Below are positions 9,338-18,276 of a stretch of DNA of 64,000 bases, piece by piece. The number at the start of each line of letters is the position of its first letter. Within the stretch, counting starts at the first letter, position 1. Under the pieces are notes generated by a model. It did not search any database and was not told the origin of the DNA. It saw only the letters and a program-made list of their open reading frames with translations. This stretch comes from JBFJKD01 sp038106145. Lineage in GTDB: Bacteria; Pseudomonadota; Gammaproteobacteria; Pseudomonadales; Porticoccaceae. The translations under genes were made by a program, and so were the position numbers. The stretch covers positions 62,001 to 126,000 of the forward strand of contig JAYODD010000007.1 in the NCBI GenBank assembly GCA_038106145.1, read 5' to 3'.

Positions 9338-9463
9338 GTCACGGCTTGCCGTAGCCGTGTGTTGCTAATAGTTTCGGTATATTTCCCCGCGTGAGGGGTG
9401 CCGACCCCGGTGAGCGGATGATTGGCGGATTTCGCGCAGCGGGCGGGGATTTATTTGTTGCTG

Positions 9464-10192
9464 TCACAACTTTTTCAGGTACGCGGTACCGCCAAGCTGA
9501 TTCATCTGGCCGCTGATCCAGCGCACCCGTTGCCAGACATACGCTGATGGGTGCGCTGCGCTTAAAACTTTTGGATTAGGTAGCACAGCGGCCAGCCGCG
9601 CCGCCTCGGTGGGGCTAAGTCGCGCCGGCGTGGTTGCAAAAAACTGTTCAGCCGCAGCGCCGACGCCGTACACGCCATCGCCAAATTCCACTACATTGAG
9701 ATAGACCTCAAGAATACGCTGTTTCGGCCACAGCGTTTCGATAAGGAGTGTCAGGTAAGCTTCCAGCCCTTTTCTGATAAAGCTGCGGCCCGACCACAGA
9801 AACAGGTTTTTAGCCACTTGCTGGCTAATAGTACTCGCTCCGCGCAGACGGCCACCGCGCTGATTGTGGTCGAGTGCTGCGCCAATCGCGGTAAAATCAA
9901 AGCCCCAGTGATCGGGAAATTTTTGGTCCTCGGCGGCGATCACGGCCAGCGGCGCAAACGGCGAAATTTGTTCCCACGGGACCCACCGATAGTAAAGTTT
10001 TGCGCGCACCGCTGGGCGGTGCAAGCTATGCTCGAGATGCCAACCCAGCATGAAGGCGCTGGTGGTTGGCGGTATCCAGCGCAGGGCGAGAATCGCCAGC
10101 GCCGGAAGGCCAACTAATACTCCAAGTAGCCACCAAAAACCCCTGGCCAGCCAATGATGACGTCGAGTTGTTGGACGCCTGTTTTTTCCCAT
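9464..10192 (-). CDS. mtgA: Monofunctional peptidoglycan glycosyltransferase MtgA
   Basis: 242 residues. A cytoplasmic basic N-terminus is followed by one membrane segment (about residues 18-40), then a GT51 domain with the signature motifs AAEDQKFPDHWGFD (catalytic Glu), GGRLRGASTISQQVAKNLFLW, KGLEAYLTLLIETLWPKQRILEVYLN and YGVGAAAEQFF. It polymerises lipid II into glycan strands at the outer face of the inner membrane without a transpeptidase domain. Length and architecture match E. coli MtgA. The ATG at 10192 is used; an in-frame GTG one codon earlier is possible. It is convergent with the peroxiredoxin gene. Confidence 0.93.
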   Translation of the reverse strand: MGKNRRPTTRRHHWLARGFWWLLGVLVGLPALAILALRWIPPTTSAFMLGWHLEHSLHRPAVRAKLYYRWVPWEQISPFAPLAVIAAEDQKFPDHWGFDFTAIGAALDHNQRGGRLRGASTISQQVAKNLFLWSGRSFIRKGLEAYLTLLIETLWPKQRILEVYLNVVEFGDGVYGVGAAAEQFFATTPARLSPTEAARLAAVLPNPKVLSAAHPSAYVWQRVRWISGQMNQLGGTAYLKKL

Positions 10193-10339
10193 CACAATGC
10201 CTGTCGCTCTCGATTAAAACACGGGCAATTATGACAGACCTGCGGACGTCGCTGCTCGCTAGATGCGAGGCTGTTCAGGTCGTGGTACCAGTTTTCTGTC
10301 GTTGCCAGATTAGCCAGCCAGTTGGAGTGACTCAGACTC

Positions 10340-10906
10340 TTATAACCGCGCTGCAGCGCGCCACAGATCGCGGTAATCGTAGTCGGTTTGCAGCGCCAGA
10401 TTAAGACGATTGTAGGACGCAAAATCACTGACCAGGTGTACCAGCTGCACGATACCCCGGTCGGTTAAACCCTGTGTGCGCAATGCCTCCATATCGGCAT
10501 CGGTTGTGGTTTCCGGGTGCTTATTGATTTTCAGCGCGAACCCCAGAATCGCTTTAAGCCGTGGATCGGTGACCGTTGCAAGGCCCTCGCTGGCTAACGC
10601 TTTAACGTCGTTTTCAACGGCTCCGAGACCGTGGTTTAGAACGGTGCAAAAGGCTGCCGTGCAGTAGGCGCAGCCATTATCTCGGGAAACCAGAATGCCA
10701 ACGTGCTGAATTTCCTCAAGGGATAGTTCACCCATTTCCCACAACACGCGCGTGGCGCCTAGTTTCGCCTTGAAGTGTTCCGGAAAATTCATCTCGACGT
10801 AGAAGTGATTTGGCACGGCACCCTCCATTTGGGTGACCCAATCAAATAGCGCCGCAATAATCGGATCGTCGCCAGCTGTATCTTTAACTATCGCCACTCG
10901 CGCCAT
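10340..10906 (-). CDS. AhpD/carboxymuconolactone-decarboxylase-like family protein
   Basis: 188-residue all-helical protein of the CMD/AhpD-like superfamily. The redox motif GCAYCTAAF (CxxC) sits in the middle helix, with the downstream Asn-His pair (VLNHGLG) expected for peroxidase-related members. Such proteins act as alkylhydroperoxidase-type or thiol-disulphide proteins, and no specific substrate can be given. The ATG at 10906 is followed by MARVAIVKD. The gene lies upstream of mtgA on the same strand with about 147 bp between, so cotranscription is uncertain. Confidence 0.7.
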   Translation of the reverse strand: MARVAIVKDTAGDDPIIAALFDWVTQMEGAVPNHFYVEMNFPEHFKAKLGATRVLWEMGELSLEEIQHVGILVSRDNGCAYCTAAFCTVLNHGLGAVENDVKALASEGLATVTDPRLKAILGFALKINKHPETTTDADMEALRTQGLTDRGIVQLVHLVSDFASYNRLNLALQTDYDYRDLWRAAARL

Positions 10907-11009
10907 AGTAGTCCCCTTGTAATGTCCGAAAGTTTACGCAGTGTAGCACCGTTCCGCAGCCGGAAAATTGTCTCGACAGCCTCGTTTTTTTTCACTATGG
11001 AAGACTTGT

Positions 11010-11603
11010 TTACAGTGTGACCACATCAAATTGCTCAACCCAGATCAATTCACAGGCGCCACTACCCGTATCCTGACGAGTGAGGGAACTTTTCCACATC
11101 CATCCGTCCTTGCCCTTGATGTTTACCAGGTGTCCCGACAATGTAATGATATCCCCGTGGCGCGCAGCCTTTATTTTATCCGCTACAGATTTGTTGGCGG
11201 GAATCAAGTGCATATTAGCGCTATTTGTTTCGATTTGACGGCGAGGGATAGGAAACTCCTTGACGCGCCATCGATAGAAGCGGTTACCCTGGGAAATTTG
11301 AATGTGTTGTAAAATGGCTTCGTCCGACATCGGACCCCAACCCAAAGCCAGGTCGACTGGTGAAATATCTGCCTCGCGACCAAATATATAGCGCTTGCTG
11401 CCCAGCACTTTGGCTTTGATATCAAATCGCGCCGTCGGAATGATTTCGTACCCGTCCAGCTGAAATTTCTGTAAAGAAACAAAGTCGTGTTGCGCCGGTG
11501 GGTCCTTAGCCAGAACGCCGGAGCCCAGGATTACGCTGTCTGGTGTGATCAAAAAATGCCATAATGTGATGGCTACAACCAATAAAAATATTAATTTGTT
11601 CAT
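11010..11603 (-). CDS. Uncharacterised protein with one N-terminal membrane segment
   Basis: 197 residues, function unknown. The N-terminus (NKLIFLLVVAITLWHFLI, about residues 2-19) is an uncleaved signal anchor or signal peptide. The remainder is soluble, with motifs such as LALGWGPMSDEAILQHI, QGNRFYRW and a C-terminal SSLTRQDTGSGACELIWVE, and contains a single Cys near the end. From memory similar unnamed proteins are widespread in Proteobacteria, but I cannot name a domain. The start is ATG 11603; the preceding TTG (11606) is less likely. It lies just outside the first scaffold gap, next to the glycosyltransferase, with markedly lower GC than the housekeeping genes around. Confidence 0.6.
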   Translation of the reverse strand: MNKLIFLLVVAITLWHFLITPDSVILGSGVLAKDPPAQHDFVSLQKFQLDGYEIIPTARFDIKAKVLGSKRYIFGREADISPVDLALGWGPMSDEAILQHIQISQGNRFYRWRVKEFPIPRRQIETNSANMHLIPANKSVADKIKAARHGDIITLSGHLVNIKGKDGWMWKSSLTRQDTGSGACELIWVEQFDVVTL

Positions 11604-11653
11604 CAAAGATCGAATTGAAAAATTTGCGTAAAATTTCGGCTTTAATCAATGTA

Positions 11654-11663
11654 NNNNNNNNNN
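11654..11663. other. Scaffold gap (10 N)
   Basis: Ten undetermined bases, the conventional placeholder for a gap of unknown length. It lies 5 bp downstream of the glycosyltransferase stop codon and 50 bp upstream of the start of the exported protein gene. Confidence 0.99.
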
Positions 11664-11667
11664 ATCG

Positions 11668-12613
11668 CTAAATCATCTTTTTATTTCGAATGTTACTGAT
11701 TTTGGTTTTTAAAAAAGCGCGAATAGCTTTTCCGGTATATGACCATTTTGATAAAACAGTCCAGTTTGATCTCAACGCAACACCAAAAAAATGACAGCAT
11801 GAAGTGTAATCACCAGCGATAAAAAAAGTGCGTGATAGAGACAAATTTCTCTGAATGTTATATTTGTCTTTTATTTTTTGTAAACGACCAGGCATGCGTT
11901 TAGGTTCAAATATTTCATCGACGATTGTTGAGCCGATACCTATGGCATAACTTGTATTGTGTCGTAAGCTATCTGGGTGCTTGTAAATTCGTGCGATGGG
12001 GTGGTCGACAGTTATGGTTGCAAAATTAGCTAGCGCATAACTAAAGACCGGAATATCCTCGCTATTTCTGAAATGTTCGGGGTATCTGTAATTAGCGAAT
12101 ACGTCGCGATGCATCACGCAAGCGCCGTGAGAAATAGATAATTTTTTTTCCAATAAATAGGCAGTTACGCGCGATAGTGCGCCGTCAGGCAAAGAACCGG
12201 GGGGGTGGTAACGTTCCTGTTCCGTGGCGTCCGGCGTGCTCACGGCAATATGGCCGCCGATGATCATGCGCACTTCGGGCTGGATATCTATAGATCGGCG
12301 TATAGTTGGTAGTGCGGATTCTGTAAGGGCATCGTCGGCGTCCAGAAACAGCAGATACTGTCCAATACTGACATCGATGCCATGATTTCGAGCCGCAGCG
12401 GGACCGGAGTTATTCTGCCTGTAATATGCAATCTGAGATGGGTATTTTGATTGCAGGGCGCGGATTACATCAGCGGTGTTGTCGGTCGATCCGTCATCGA
12501 TAACGATTAGTTCGTAATCGGTACCTTGCTGACGCAAAACCGATTCAACCGTTCGGGCAATACAATGGGCGTAGTTATAGGTTGGGATAATTACGCTGAA
12601 TAGCAAGGGGGGG
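11668..12613 (-). CDS. Family 2 glycosyltransferase (start lost in scaffold gap)
   Basis: About 315 residues are visible. The GT-A fold N-terminus FSVIIPTYNYAHCIARTVES, the nucleotide-sugar loop LIVIDDGSTDNT, GPAAARNHGID and the metal-binding DXD-type FLDADDAL identify a GT2 family enzyme. Residues HGACVMHRDVF and FRNSEDIPVFSYALA are the usual acceptor-side segments. It transfers a sugar from a nucleotide donor to a growing surface glycan; donor and acceptor are unknown. The start codon is missing: the coding sequence runs into a G7 tract and ten N at 12614-12623. The gene sits alone on a contig of about 950 bp between two gaps, so its placement depends on scaffolding. Base composition is AT-rich towards its C-terminal end. 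Confidence 0.8.
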
Positions 12614-12623
12614 NNNNNNNNNN
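12614..12623. other. Scaffold gap (10 N) between a G7 and a C10 tract
   Basis: Ten undetermined bases flanked on the left by GGGGGGG and on the right by CCCCCCCCCC, G, CCCCCCCC. The flanks could fold into a G:C stem that blocks polymerases, or mark collapsed homopolymers. The gap removes the start of the glycosyltransferase gene. Confidence 0.99.
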
Positions 12624-12921
12624 CCCCCCCCCGCCCCCCCACGCGGGGGCGCCGACATTCGATCGCTCTGCGTTGGCTTTTTGGGTCTAGGGTCTTTGCC
12701 TGTGGTATTATAATCCCGGACAGTACGTTTTTTGAACAGATATCTCTCCGGTGGGTTTCAACAGTGGTTGTATTGCGATCGGTTTATGCTCTGAGAGTCG
12801 GCAAATTAACAAATTTAGTTAAGTATTGAGAGTTGTCTTGTGTGGTTTTACTCGGATAGAATGCGCCGTCCTTAGCCAATAAGGGGTGTGGCTGGACTAT
12901 TCAGGAGAGGGAGCAACTCAC
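12624..12921. other. Non-coding stretch upstream of the PP-loop gene
   Basis: The first 18 bases are a C-rich low-complexity tract at the gap edge. A TATAAT hexamer occurs at 12709-12714 but without a good -35 at normal spacing. No reading frame here looks coding. The 3' end carries AGGAGAGGGAG (12903-12913), the ribosome site for the ATG at 12922. Confidence 0.45.
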
Positions 12922-14077
12922 ATGACTCGTTTGACCGACCAGATAACAATAACCAATGGTGTCAGTAAAGCAAAGCGAGTGGAATATAACCTTCAACTCA
13001 ATAACCGAAATTACGACATATACTTTGCGTCTGATCAACTTGTGCTGAATGCCAATACAGAATCGGCGCTCGCGTTGAGTGTGCTCGGCGCCATGCACAG
13101 TGGTCGAAATATTCGCATCACCGATAGTATTTCGGCTACCTTTGTAGATAATCAAAGACAATTAATAGACGTATTTACCCGCTGGTTTCCGACGTACAAA
13201 AAAATTATGCTCGTGGCGGACAATGCTGTGCGGGCTAACCGATCGCCCAGTGGCAGAGTCGGTAGTTTTTTCACGGGGGGGCGTTGATTCATTCTACACG
13301 TTTTTGAAGCATCAGCCTGAGATAACCGATCTTATCTACGTTCACGGCTACGATGTGAAGTTGACTGATATGCCGAGGCGGAACGCCATTTCTGCCATGG
13401 GTCGCGCTATTTCAACGTCGACCGGTGTGCGTTTTATCGAAATTGAAACTGATTGTAGGCGGGTCGTCCGTGACTACGGTCGCTGGGGGCTGCATGGCCA
13501 TGGTTTCGGTCTCGGCGGGATTGTTCGGTTACTGAGCGATTATCTGGACCGGGTGTATATTCCTTCGTCGTTCGATAGCGCCCATTTGATTCCGTGGAGT
13601 TCTCACCCAGATACCGATCCGCTATATTCGGATGAAAAAGTAGAGGTTATCCATGATGGTTGTGAAGCAACTAGAGCGCAAAAGATAAGATCAATTAGCG
13701 ATAGCGCGCTTGCTCTTGAGCATTTGCGTGTCTGTTGGGAGCGGGTGGAAGGCGCGTACAATTGCGGAGTCTGTGAAAAATGTCTGAGAACAATGACCAG
13801 CCTTTATGCGCTAGGCAAACTTGAAGGAGCGCGGACTTTTCCTTCGCGTTTGGATCATTTTGCTATCAGGCAATTGATTATTTACGATGATTCGCTAGCT
13901 GCGTTTGCCCTCGATAATCTGGATGCCCTGAAATCTTGCGGTTTGGGAGATTCAGACGTCTACAAGGCATGGCGTTATATTGTCAATCGCCCTGAAATAT
14001 GTAATATTTTTATAAAAAAAATGCGGCGTTCAAAGGCAAATATTAGCCGAAGTATTAAAAAACTATTGCGTACATAA
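12922..14077 (+). pseudogene. PP-loop ATP-pyrophosphatase family gene, frameshifted in a G7 run
   Basis: Two frames together encode one protein of about 385 residues. The first frame runs from ATG 12922 to about 13280 and ends GRVGSFFTGG; the second continues VDSFYTFLKHQPEITDLIYVHG to the stop at 14075-14077. Removing one G from the run at 13275-13281 restores FFTGGVDSFYT, the SGGxDS-type PP-loop of ATP pyrophosphatases (asparagine synthase/ExsB fold). The C-terminal part has a Cys cluster, CGVCEKCLRTM. Such proteins adenylate a carbonyl or similar group, and several occur in surface polysaccharide loci. The substrate is unknown. A pyruvyl transferase gene follows 9 bp later. The break may be a sequencing error, a real mutation or a phase-variable switch. 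Confidence 0.7.
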
Positions 14078-14086
14078 AGGAGTTAG

Positions 14087-14980
14087 ATGGCTATGCAAAA
14101 GTATTTCGCGCTCGAATATACAGGTGAAATTTTTGAGCGATTTTTTAATCTGGGCGATGATATCCAAACCTTTGCCGTAAGCCAAATGTTACCCCGGGTC
14201 GATGGGTATGTGTCTCGGGAAGCGTTGAATCAGGTGGAGGAGTCCTGCGTTATACCCCTCAATGGATTTTTTATGAATTCCGATCATTGGCCACCTGCGG
14301 AGTCGGTTAAACCGGTGTTTTTTGCATTTCACGTTACGCCTCAGGCACAAAAAGTGATCTGTTCGAAAGCGGGAATAGCATATCTGAAAAAGTGGCAACC
14401 GATAGGTTGTCGCGATCGGGGAACCATGGCGTTGCTCGCGCTTCACGGCGTGGAAACGTATTATAGTCGGTGCGTGACTCTCACGCTGCCGCGCAGGTAC
14501 AGTGAACCCGAGGATGGGAAGATATTTGTGGTAGGGGTAAACAACAAGGCTCTCCATGCCATCCCGGAGGATATCAGGCGTCAGGCAATCACTGTAAGTC
14601 AGGCCAAGGTGCGCTTACCAATAACGGACACACAAATTAAATTGCAGTTAGCTGAAAAATTGTTGAACCAGTATAGAGATAGGGAAAAACTTGTTATTAC
14701 ATCGAAAATTCACTGCGCGATGCCGTGCTTGGCTATGGGGATTCCAGTGGTATTTCTGTACGATTCGGCAAAAAAAGATGACTATCGCGTGCAACTTATT
14801 TCCGATTTTATAAAAATCAATTACGTAAAAATGTCAGGTTTTTCTGCGCCCATCGTCAATAGGTGGTTAGGGCGAAAAATAGACTGGTCACCTCCGTCCT
14901 TGCAGTTGGAGGAATTAAAGTCCGAAATTAAGCAGGCGTTCGCAGCGGCGTTGGAGCGCGCAGAAAATTATTCTGGTTAA
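14087..14980 (+). CDS. Polysaccharide pyruvyl transferase family protein
   Basis: 297 residues. The N-terminus has FNLGDDIQTFAVSQMLP (the family's N-G-D-x-x-Q region) and the C-terminal half has VITSKIHCAMPCLAMGIPVV, the typical S-x-x-H motif of the pyruvyl transferase (CsaB-like) GT-B fold. Enzymes of this family transfer a pyruvyl ketal from phosphoenolpyruvate to a sugar of a surface polymer. It starts 9 bp after the PP-loop gene with AAAGGAG at 14076-14082; a second ATG lies at 14093. With the PP-loop and GT2 genes it forms an AT-richer surface-glycan cassette beside the LPS core genes. Confidence 0.78.
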   Translation: MAMQKYFALEYTGEIFERFFNLGDDIQTFAVSQMLPRVDGYVSREALNQVEESCVIPLNGFFMNSDHWPPAESVKPVFFAFHVTPQAQKVICSKAGIAYLKKWQPIGCRDRGTMALLALHGVETYYSRCVTLTLPRRYSEPEDGKIFVVGVNNKALHAIPEDIRRQAITVSQAKVRLPITDTQIKLQLAEKLLNQYRDREKLVITSKIHCAMPCLAMGIPVVFLYDSAKKDDYRVQLISDFIKINYVKMSGFSAPIVNRWLGRKIDWSPPSLQLEELKSEIKQAFAAALERAENYSG

Positions 14981-15078
14981 ACGCGAGATTGCCAGGTTGT
15001 GCTGCGCGTGTAGTGGGTTAATTTCTTTTGGTGTTTTCCTTGTTTCTTCACCGGGCGATATTACTGGGTATCTGAATT

Positions 15079-15891
15079 TTATAAAGCGCCGCGGTAACGT
15101 ACCTGACGCCTCCGCAGTTTGGCGGCTTTTTTTAAAATCGGCTGCCACAGCCACTGATATTCGGTAACCGCCTGCTTTAACGGTAGGCCGGTGTAGCGGC
15201 GCACGAAGCGCAATACATCCCGCTCACTTAGACCAATGTCCAGCACCGAAAAATACAGTGCCGCGAGGTCTTTGATAATCCAGCGTCGCGGTGTCTCGGT
15301 GCGTAGCTGGGCGCGGTGCAGGTCGATCAGGTACAGGCGCAAATCGCGCGGAGTAAGGGCGGCGACGCCATGGGGAATTTTCAACAAAAAATGGCAGATG
15401 TAGTAGTCGCGATGATTAAAGCCGTTGTCGTGCAGACGTCGGCTGATATCGGCTACCCGATTAATCAGTACCGTTTTCAACCAGTAGGGTGGTGGTTGCC
15501 GTGTCCATTCCCGGCATAAATCCTCCAGGCTGATAGTATCTACCAGGTCTTCGGTGACGATAAACGACTGGCGTCGAGCCGGATTGCGCCCCCTGACTGC
15601 AAAGGCGACGGGGGCCATGGTTGGCACGCCGAGGCGCTCACAGTGGCGGATGGCGTTGTATTCATTGCGCGCGCTAAGCACCGGCAATCGCAACAGGAGT
15701 AAATTTTTAAAAATTTCCAGCCAACCGACGCCCAGGTGCAATTTGAGGAAATATGACTCATCGCCCTGCTGAAATTGCAGCGTGCGTCGGTCCGGCATCT
15801 CCCGATAAATCTTGCCCGTGATATTTCTGGCGCGGGCAAATGGGTCGCCTTCACCCCAGATTTTTTTGAAATCATTGCGCAACCAGATCAT
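15079..15891 (-). CDS. waaP: LPS core heptose(I) kinase WaaP/RfaP
   Basis: 270 residues, close to E. coli WaaP. The kinase-like fold shows FQQGDESYFLKLH (ATP-lysine region), NEYNAIRHCERLGVP, FIVTEDL (hinge) and the catalytic loop FNHRDYYICHFLL, followed by LYLIDLHRAQLR (metal-binding Asp). It phosphorylates heptose I of the inner core in the cytoplasm, which stabilises the outer membrane. The ATG at 15891 overlaps the waaG stop as ATGA, so the two are translationally coupled in the order galE-waaG-waaP. Confidence 0.92.
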   Translation of the reverse strand: MIWLRNDFKKIWGEGDPFARARNITGKIYREMPDRRTLQFQQGDESYFLKLHLGVGWLEIFKNLLLLRLPVLSARNEYNAIRHCERLGVPTMAPVAFAVRGRNPARRQSFIVTEDLVDTISLEDLCREWTRQPPPYWLKTVLINRVADISRRLHDNGFNHRDYYICHFLLKIPHGVAALTPRDLRLYLIDLHRAQLRTETPRRWIIKDLAALYFSVLDIGLSERDVLRFVRRYTGLPLKQAVTEYQWLWQPILKKAAKLRRRQVRYRGAL

Positions 15892-17045
15892 GCGCTGACC
15901 CTGGTGGCGGCGCGGCTTGGGGTCGGTGTTTGAACGCGGGCAATAATGCGCTCTGCGGCGCGTTGTGGCAGGCTGTAGATATCGGCCTGCTCGGCAAAAT
16001 TCAGCGCATTGTGGCGCCACTGTGTACGTTTTTTCGATGTCAGCATATCCGCGAGGGTGCGATTTAGTTCGGTTTGTTGAAAGGGCGAGGTCAGTACGAC
16101 GCCGGCGTCCGCTTCCGCGATGTAATGGGCGTATCCGCAAACGTCCGTGCACAGTACTGGTAAGCCGGCGGCCAGGGCCTCGAGCAAGACGGTGCCGGTA
16201 TTTTCATTGTACGCCGGGTGGATCAACAAGTCGGCGCCGAGCAGGAAGCGGGGAATGTCGTCCCGGCCGGCGAAAAACGTCACCCGCCCACCAATACCGA
16301 GCTGCTCCGCCTGTAATTTAAAGCGTTGCGAATTGTCCTGGCCAATGACAAACAGGCGCGTGCGTGCGCGCTGAACCGGGGGTAGCGCAGCCAGCGCACG
16401 CAATGCCCGGTCGAGTCCTTTGGTTTTGAATCCCGAGCCGATCATCAGCATTAATTGATCGTCGTCGGCGAGGGCGAACTCCCTGCGGAAGGCCGCGCGA
16501 ATCTGTGGTGCGTTGCCGGGCGCACGCCGGTCCTGTGCGATGCCGGGGGGCAGGAGCACGAAACGTTCCGGCGGCGTGTCGTAGTAATGTTCAAAAAAAG
16601 GCTGTTGTACCCGTGAGATCATCAAGATTTCCGTATTCCCGTGAGCGGCGAATACCGCTTGCTCATCGCGCGCGAAATGGCGGTAACGAGGGAGGTGTTT
16701 GTACCAGCTACCGCGCTGGCTGCTGATTTTGGCCTCGTAACACCCATCCGCGGCATAATAAAAATCGAGTCCGGCCATTTTGTTAAAACCGACCACCGCA
16801 TCCACCGGGTGCTGTGCCAGATCGGCATGCACCCAGCGCTGAAAGCGTTCGTTGCGTCCATGGCCGGTGAGGGCAAACGGTCGCCATAGACGGATATCCC
16901 AGCCGGGTTCGCGCTCGCCTTCCCACTCCATGCTGTAGACACGAATCTCGCAGCCCTGCGCGGCGCACTCGCGAGCGATACGTAGAAAGTCCCGCTGCAG
17001 GCCGCCGTAGGGAAAGTACTTGTACAGAATAAAAACGATCTGCAT
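15888..17045 (-). CDS. waaG: LPS core glucosyltransferase I WaaG/RfaG (GT4)
   Basis: 385 residues. The N-terminal segment FILYKYFPYGGLQRDFLRIA, with the two-residue glycine loop, and FYYAADGCYEAK are diagnostic of WaaG. The C-terminal GT-B motif HPAYNENTGTVLLEALAAGLPV holds the E-x7-E donor-binding pair. It adds the first glucose (or another hexose) of the outer core to heptose II from a nucleotide sugar at the inner membrane. It overlaps waaP by 4 bp and follows galE by 57 bp. The C-terminal tail is Ala/Arg-rich and variable. Confidence 0.93.
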   Translation of the reverse strand: MQIVFILYKYFPYGGLQRDFLRIARECAAQGCEIRVYSMEWEGEREPGWDIRLWRPFALTGHGRNERFQRWVHADLAQHPVDAVVGFNKMAGLDFYYAADGCYEAKISSQRGSWYKHLPRYRHFARDEQAVFAAHGNTEILMISRVQQPFFEHYYDTPPERFVLLPPGIAQDRRAPGNAPQIRAAFRREFALADDDQLMLMIGSGFKTKGLDRALRALAALPPVQRARTRLFVIGQDNSQRFKLQAEQLGIGGRVTFFAGRDDIPRFLLGADLLIHPAYNENTGTVLLEALAAGLPVLCTDVCGYAHYIAEADAGVVLTSPFQQTELNRTLADMLTSKKRTQWRHNALNFAEQADIYSLPQRAAERIIARVQTPTPSRAATRVSA

Positions 17046-17102
17046 GGTCAGGCCATGGCCGCCGCAGGCAGGTGATGAAGGGACCAGCGGAACCAGGCAG
17101 TA

Positions 17103-18125
17103 CTAGCGGTCATAACCACCCGGATTGTCCGTTTGCCAGCGCCACGCATCGCGCACCATATCGTCGAGGGTTTGCGTGGCGCGCCAGTTGAGTTCCACCT
17201 CGGCTTTGCCGGGGTCCGCATAGCAGGCGGCGATATCCCCCGGACGGCGTTCGCTGACGACATAAGGGATATTTTTGCCGCTAACGCGCGTAAACGCTGC
17301 CACCACCTCCAGCACACTATGGCCTTTACCCACACCCAGATTCCAGGCCTCACACCGACCCCCCTTGGCGTTTAATTTGCGGATGGCCTGCACGTGCCCT
17401 CTGGCGAGATCGACCACGTGAATATAGTCCCGTACGCCAGTGCCATCCGCCGTGTCATAGTCGTCGCCGAACACCTGTAACTGCGGCAGGGCGCCAGCGG
17501 CCACCCGGGCGATGTAGGGCATCAGGTTGTTAGGTATGCCGTTCGGGTCTTCTCCAATCAGGCCGCTGGGGTGCGCGCCGGCGGGGTTAAAATAGCGCAG
17601 CAAAGCGATCCGCCAGTCGGGATCGGATCGGTACAGGTCCCGCAGTATCTCCTCGATAATGAGTTTGGAGCGGCCGTAGGGGTTGGTGGCCGACAGGGGC
17701 ATGTCCTCGGTCGCGGGCAGCAGCGCCGGCTTGCCATACACGGTGGCCGAGGAGCTGAATACCAGCTGCTTGACCCCGTGGGCCGCCATTGCCTGGCACA
17801 GGGCAATGGTGCCACTCACGTTATTTTCGTAATAGGTCAGGGGCATTTCGCAGGATTCCCCCACCGCTTTTAGCCCGGCAAAATGTACCACCGCGCCGAA
17901 CTGATAATCCGAGCAGAGCTGGTTCAACAGGGTCTGATCGCGCACATCACCGGTCACCAGGGTCACCGGTTTGCCGGCAATTCGCTCAACCCGCTCCAGG
18001 GCCTGGGCCGAGCCACTGCTCAGATTATCCAGCACCACGACCTCGTAGCCTGCGATTAGCAGTTCGACGCAGGTATGGGTGCCGATGTATCCGGCTCCGC
18101 CGGTCACCAGAACGGTGTCTGTCAT
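17103..18125 (-). CDS. galE: UDP-glucose 4-epimerase GalE
   Basis: 340-residue extended SDR. The NAD-binding Rossmann motif VTGGAGYIGTHTC is near the N-terminus. The catalytic Ser/Tyr/Lys are seen in FSSSATVYG and NPYGRSKLIIEE, and FNPAGAHPSGLIGEDPNGIP is the GalE substrate segment. It interconverts UDP-glucose and UDP-galactose, supplying sugars for the LPS core genes downstream. The ATG at 18125 gives the family N-terminus (MTDTVLVTGGAGYIG); longer in-frame starts would add about 19 unlikely residues. It is first gene of galE-waaG-waaP. Confidence 0.95.
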   Translation of the reverse strand: MTDTVLVTGGAGYIGTHTCVELLIAGYEVVVLDNLSSGSAQALERVERIAGKPVTLVTGDVRDQTLLNQLCSDYQFGAVVHFAGLKAVGESCEMPLTYYENNVSGTIALCQAMAAHGVKQLVFSSSATVYGKPALLPATEDMPLSATNPYGRSKLIIEEILRDLYRSDPDWRIALLRYFNPAGAHPSGLIGEDPNGIPNNLMPYIARVAAGALPQLQVFGDDYDTADGTGVRDYIHVVDLARGHVQAIRKLNAKGGRCEAWNLGVGKGHSVLEVVAAFTRVSGKNIPYVVSERRPGDIAACYADPGKAEVELNWRATQTLDDMVRDAWRWQTDNPGGYDR

Positions 18126-18153
18126 AGGGTGCTCGTTGGTTTCATTCGGTACT

Positions 18154-18184
18154 ATTTTACCGGCTGGATACATCCAGTGCACAA
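18154..18184 (-). promoter_or_regulatory. galE -10 element with 14-bp palindrome in the spacer
   Basis: On the minus strand TAAAAT (18159-18154) lies about 29 bp before the galE ATG. The palindrome CTGGAT-GT-ATCCAG (18177-18164) fills the spacer between it and a weak -35. Perfect 6-bp arms inside a promoter spacer suggest an operator. The binding factor is unknown. Confidence 0.35.
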
Positions 18185-18276
18185 CCTAAGTGAATAAATG
18201 TAGGGGGTATTTGGAGCAGACCTTCCTGCGGGCGGTACGGACTGGAATCGGGTGCGGCGTACAAAGGGGTATGCAA

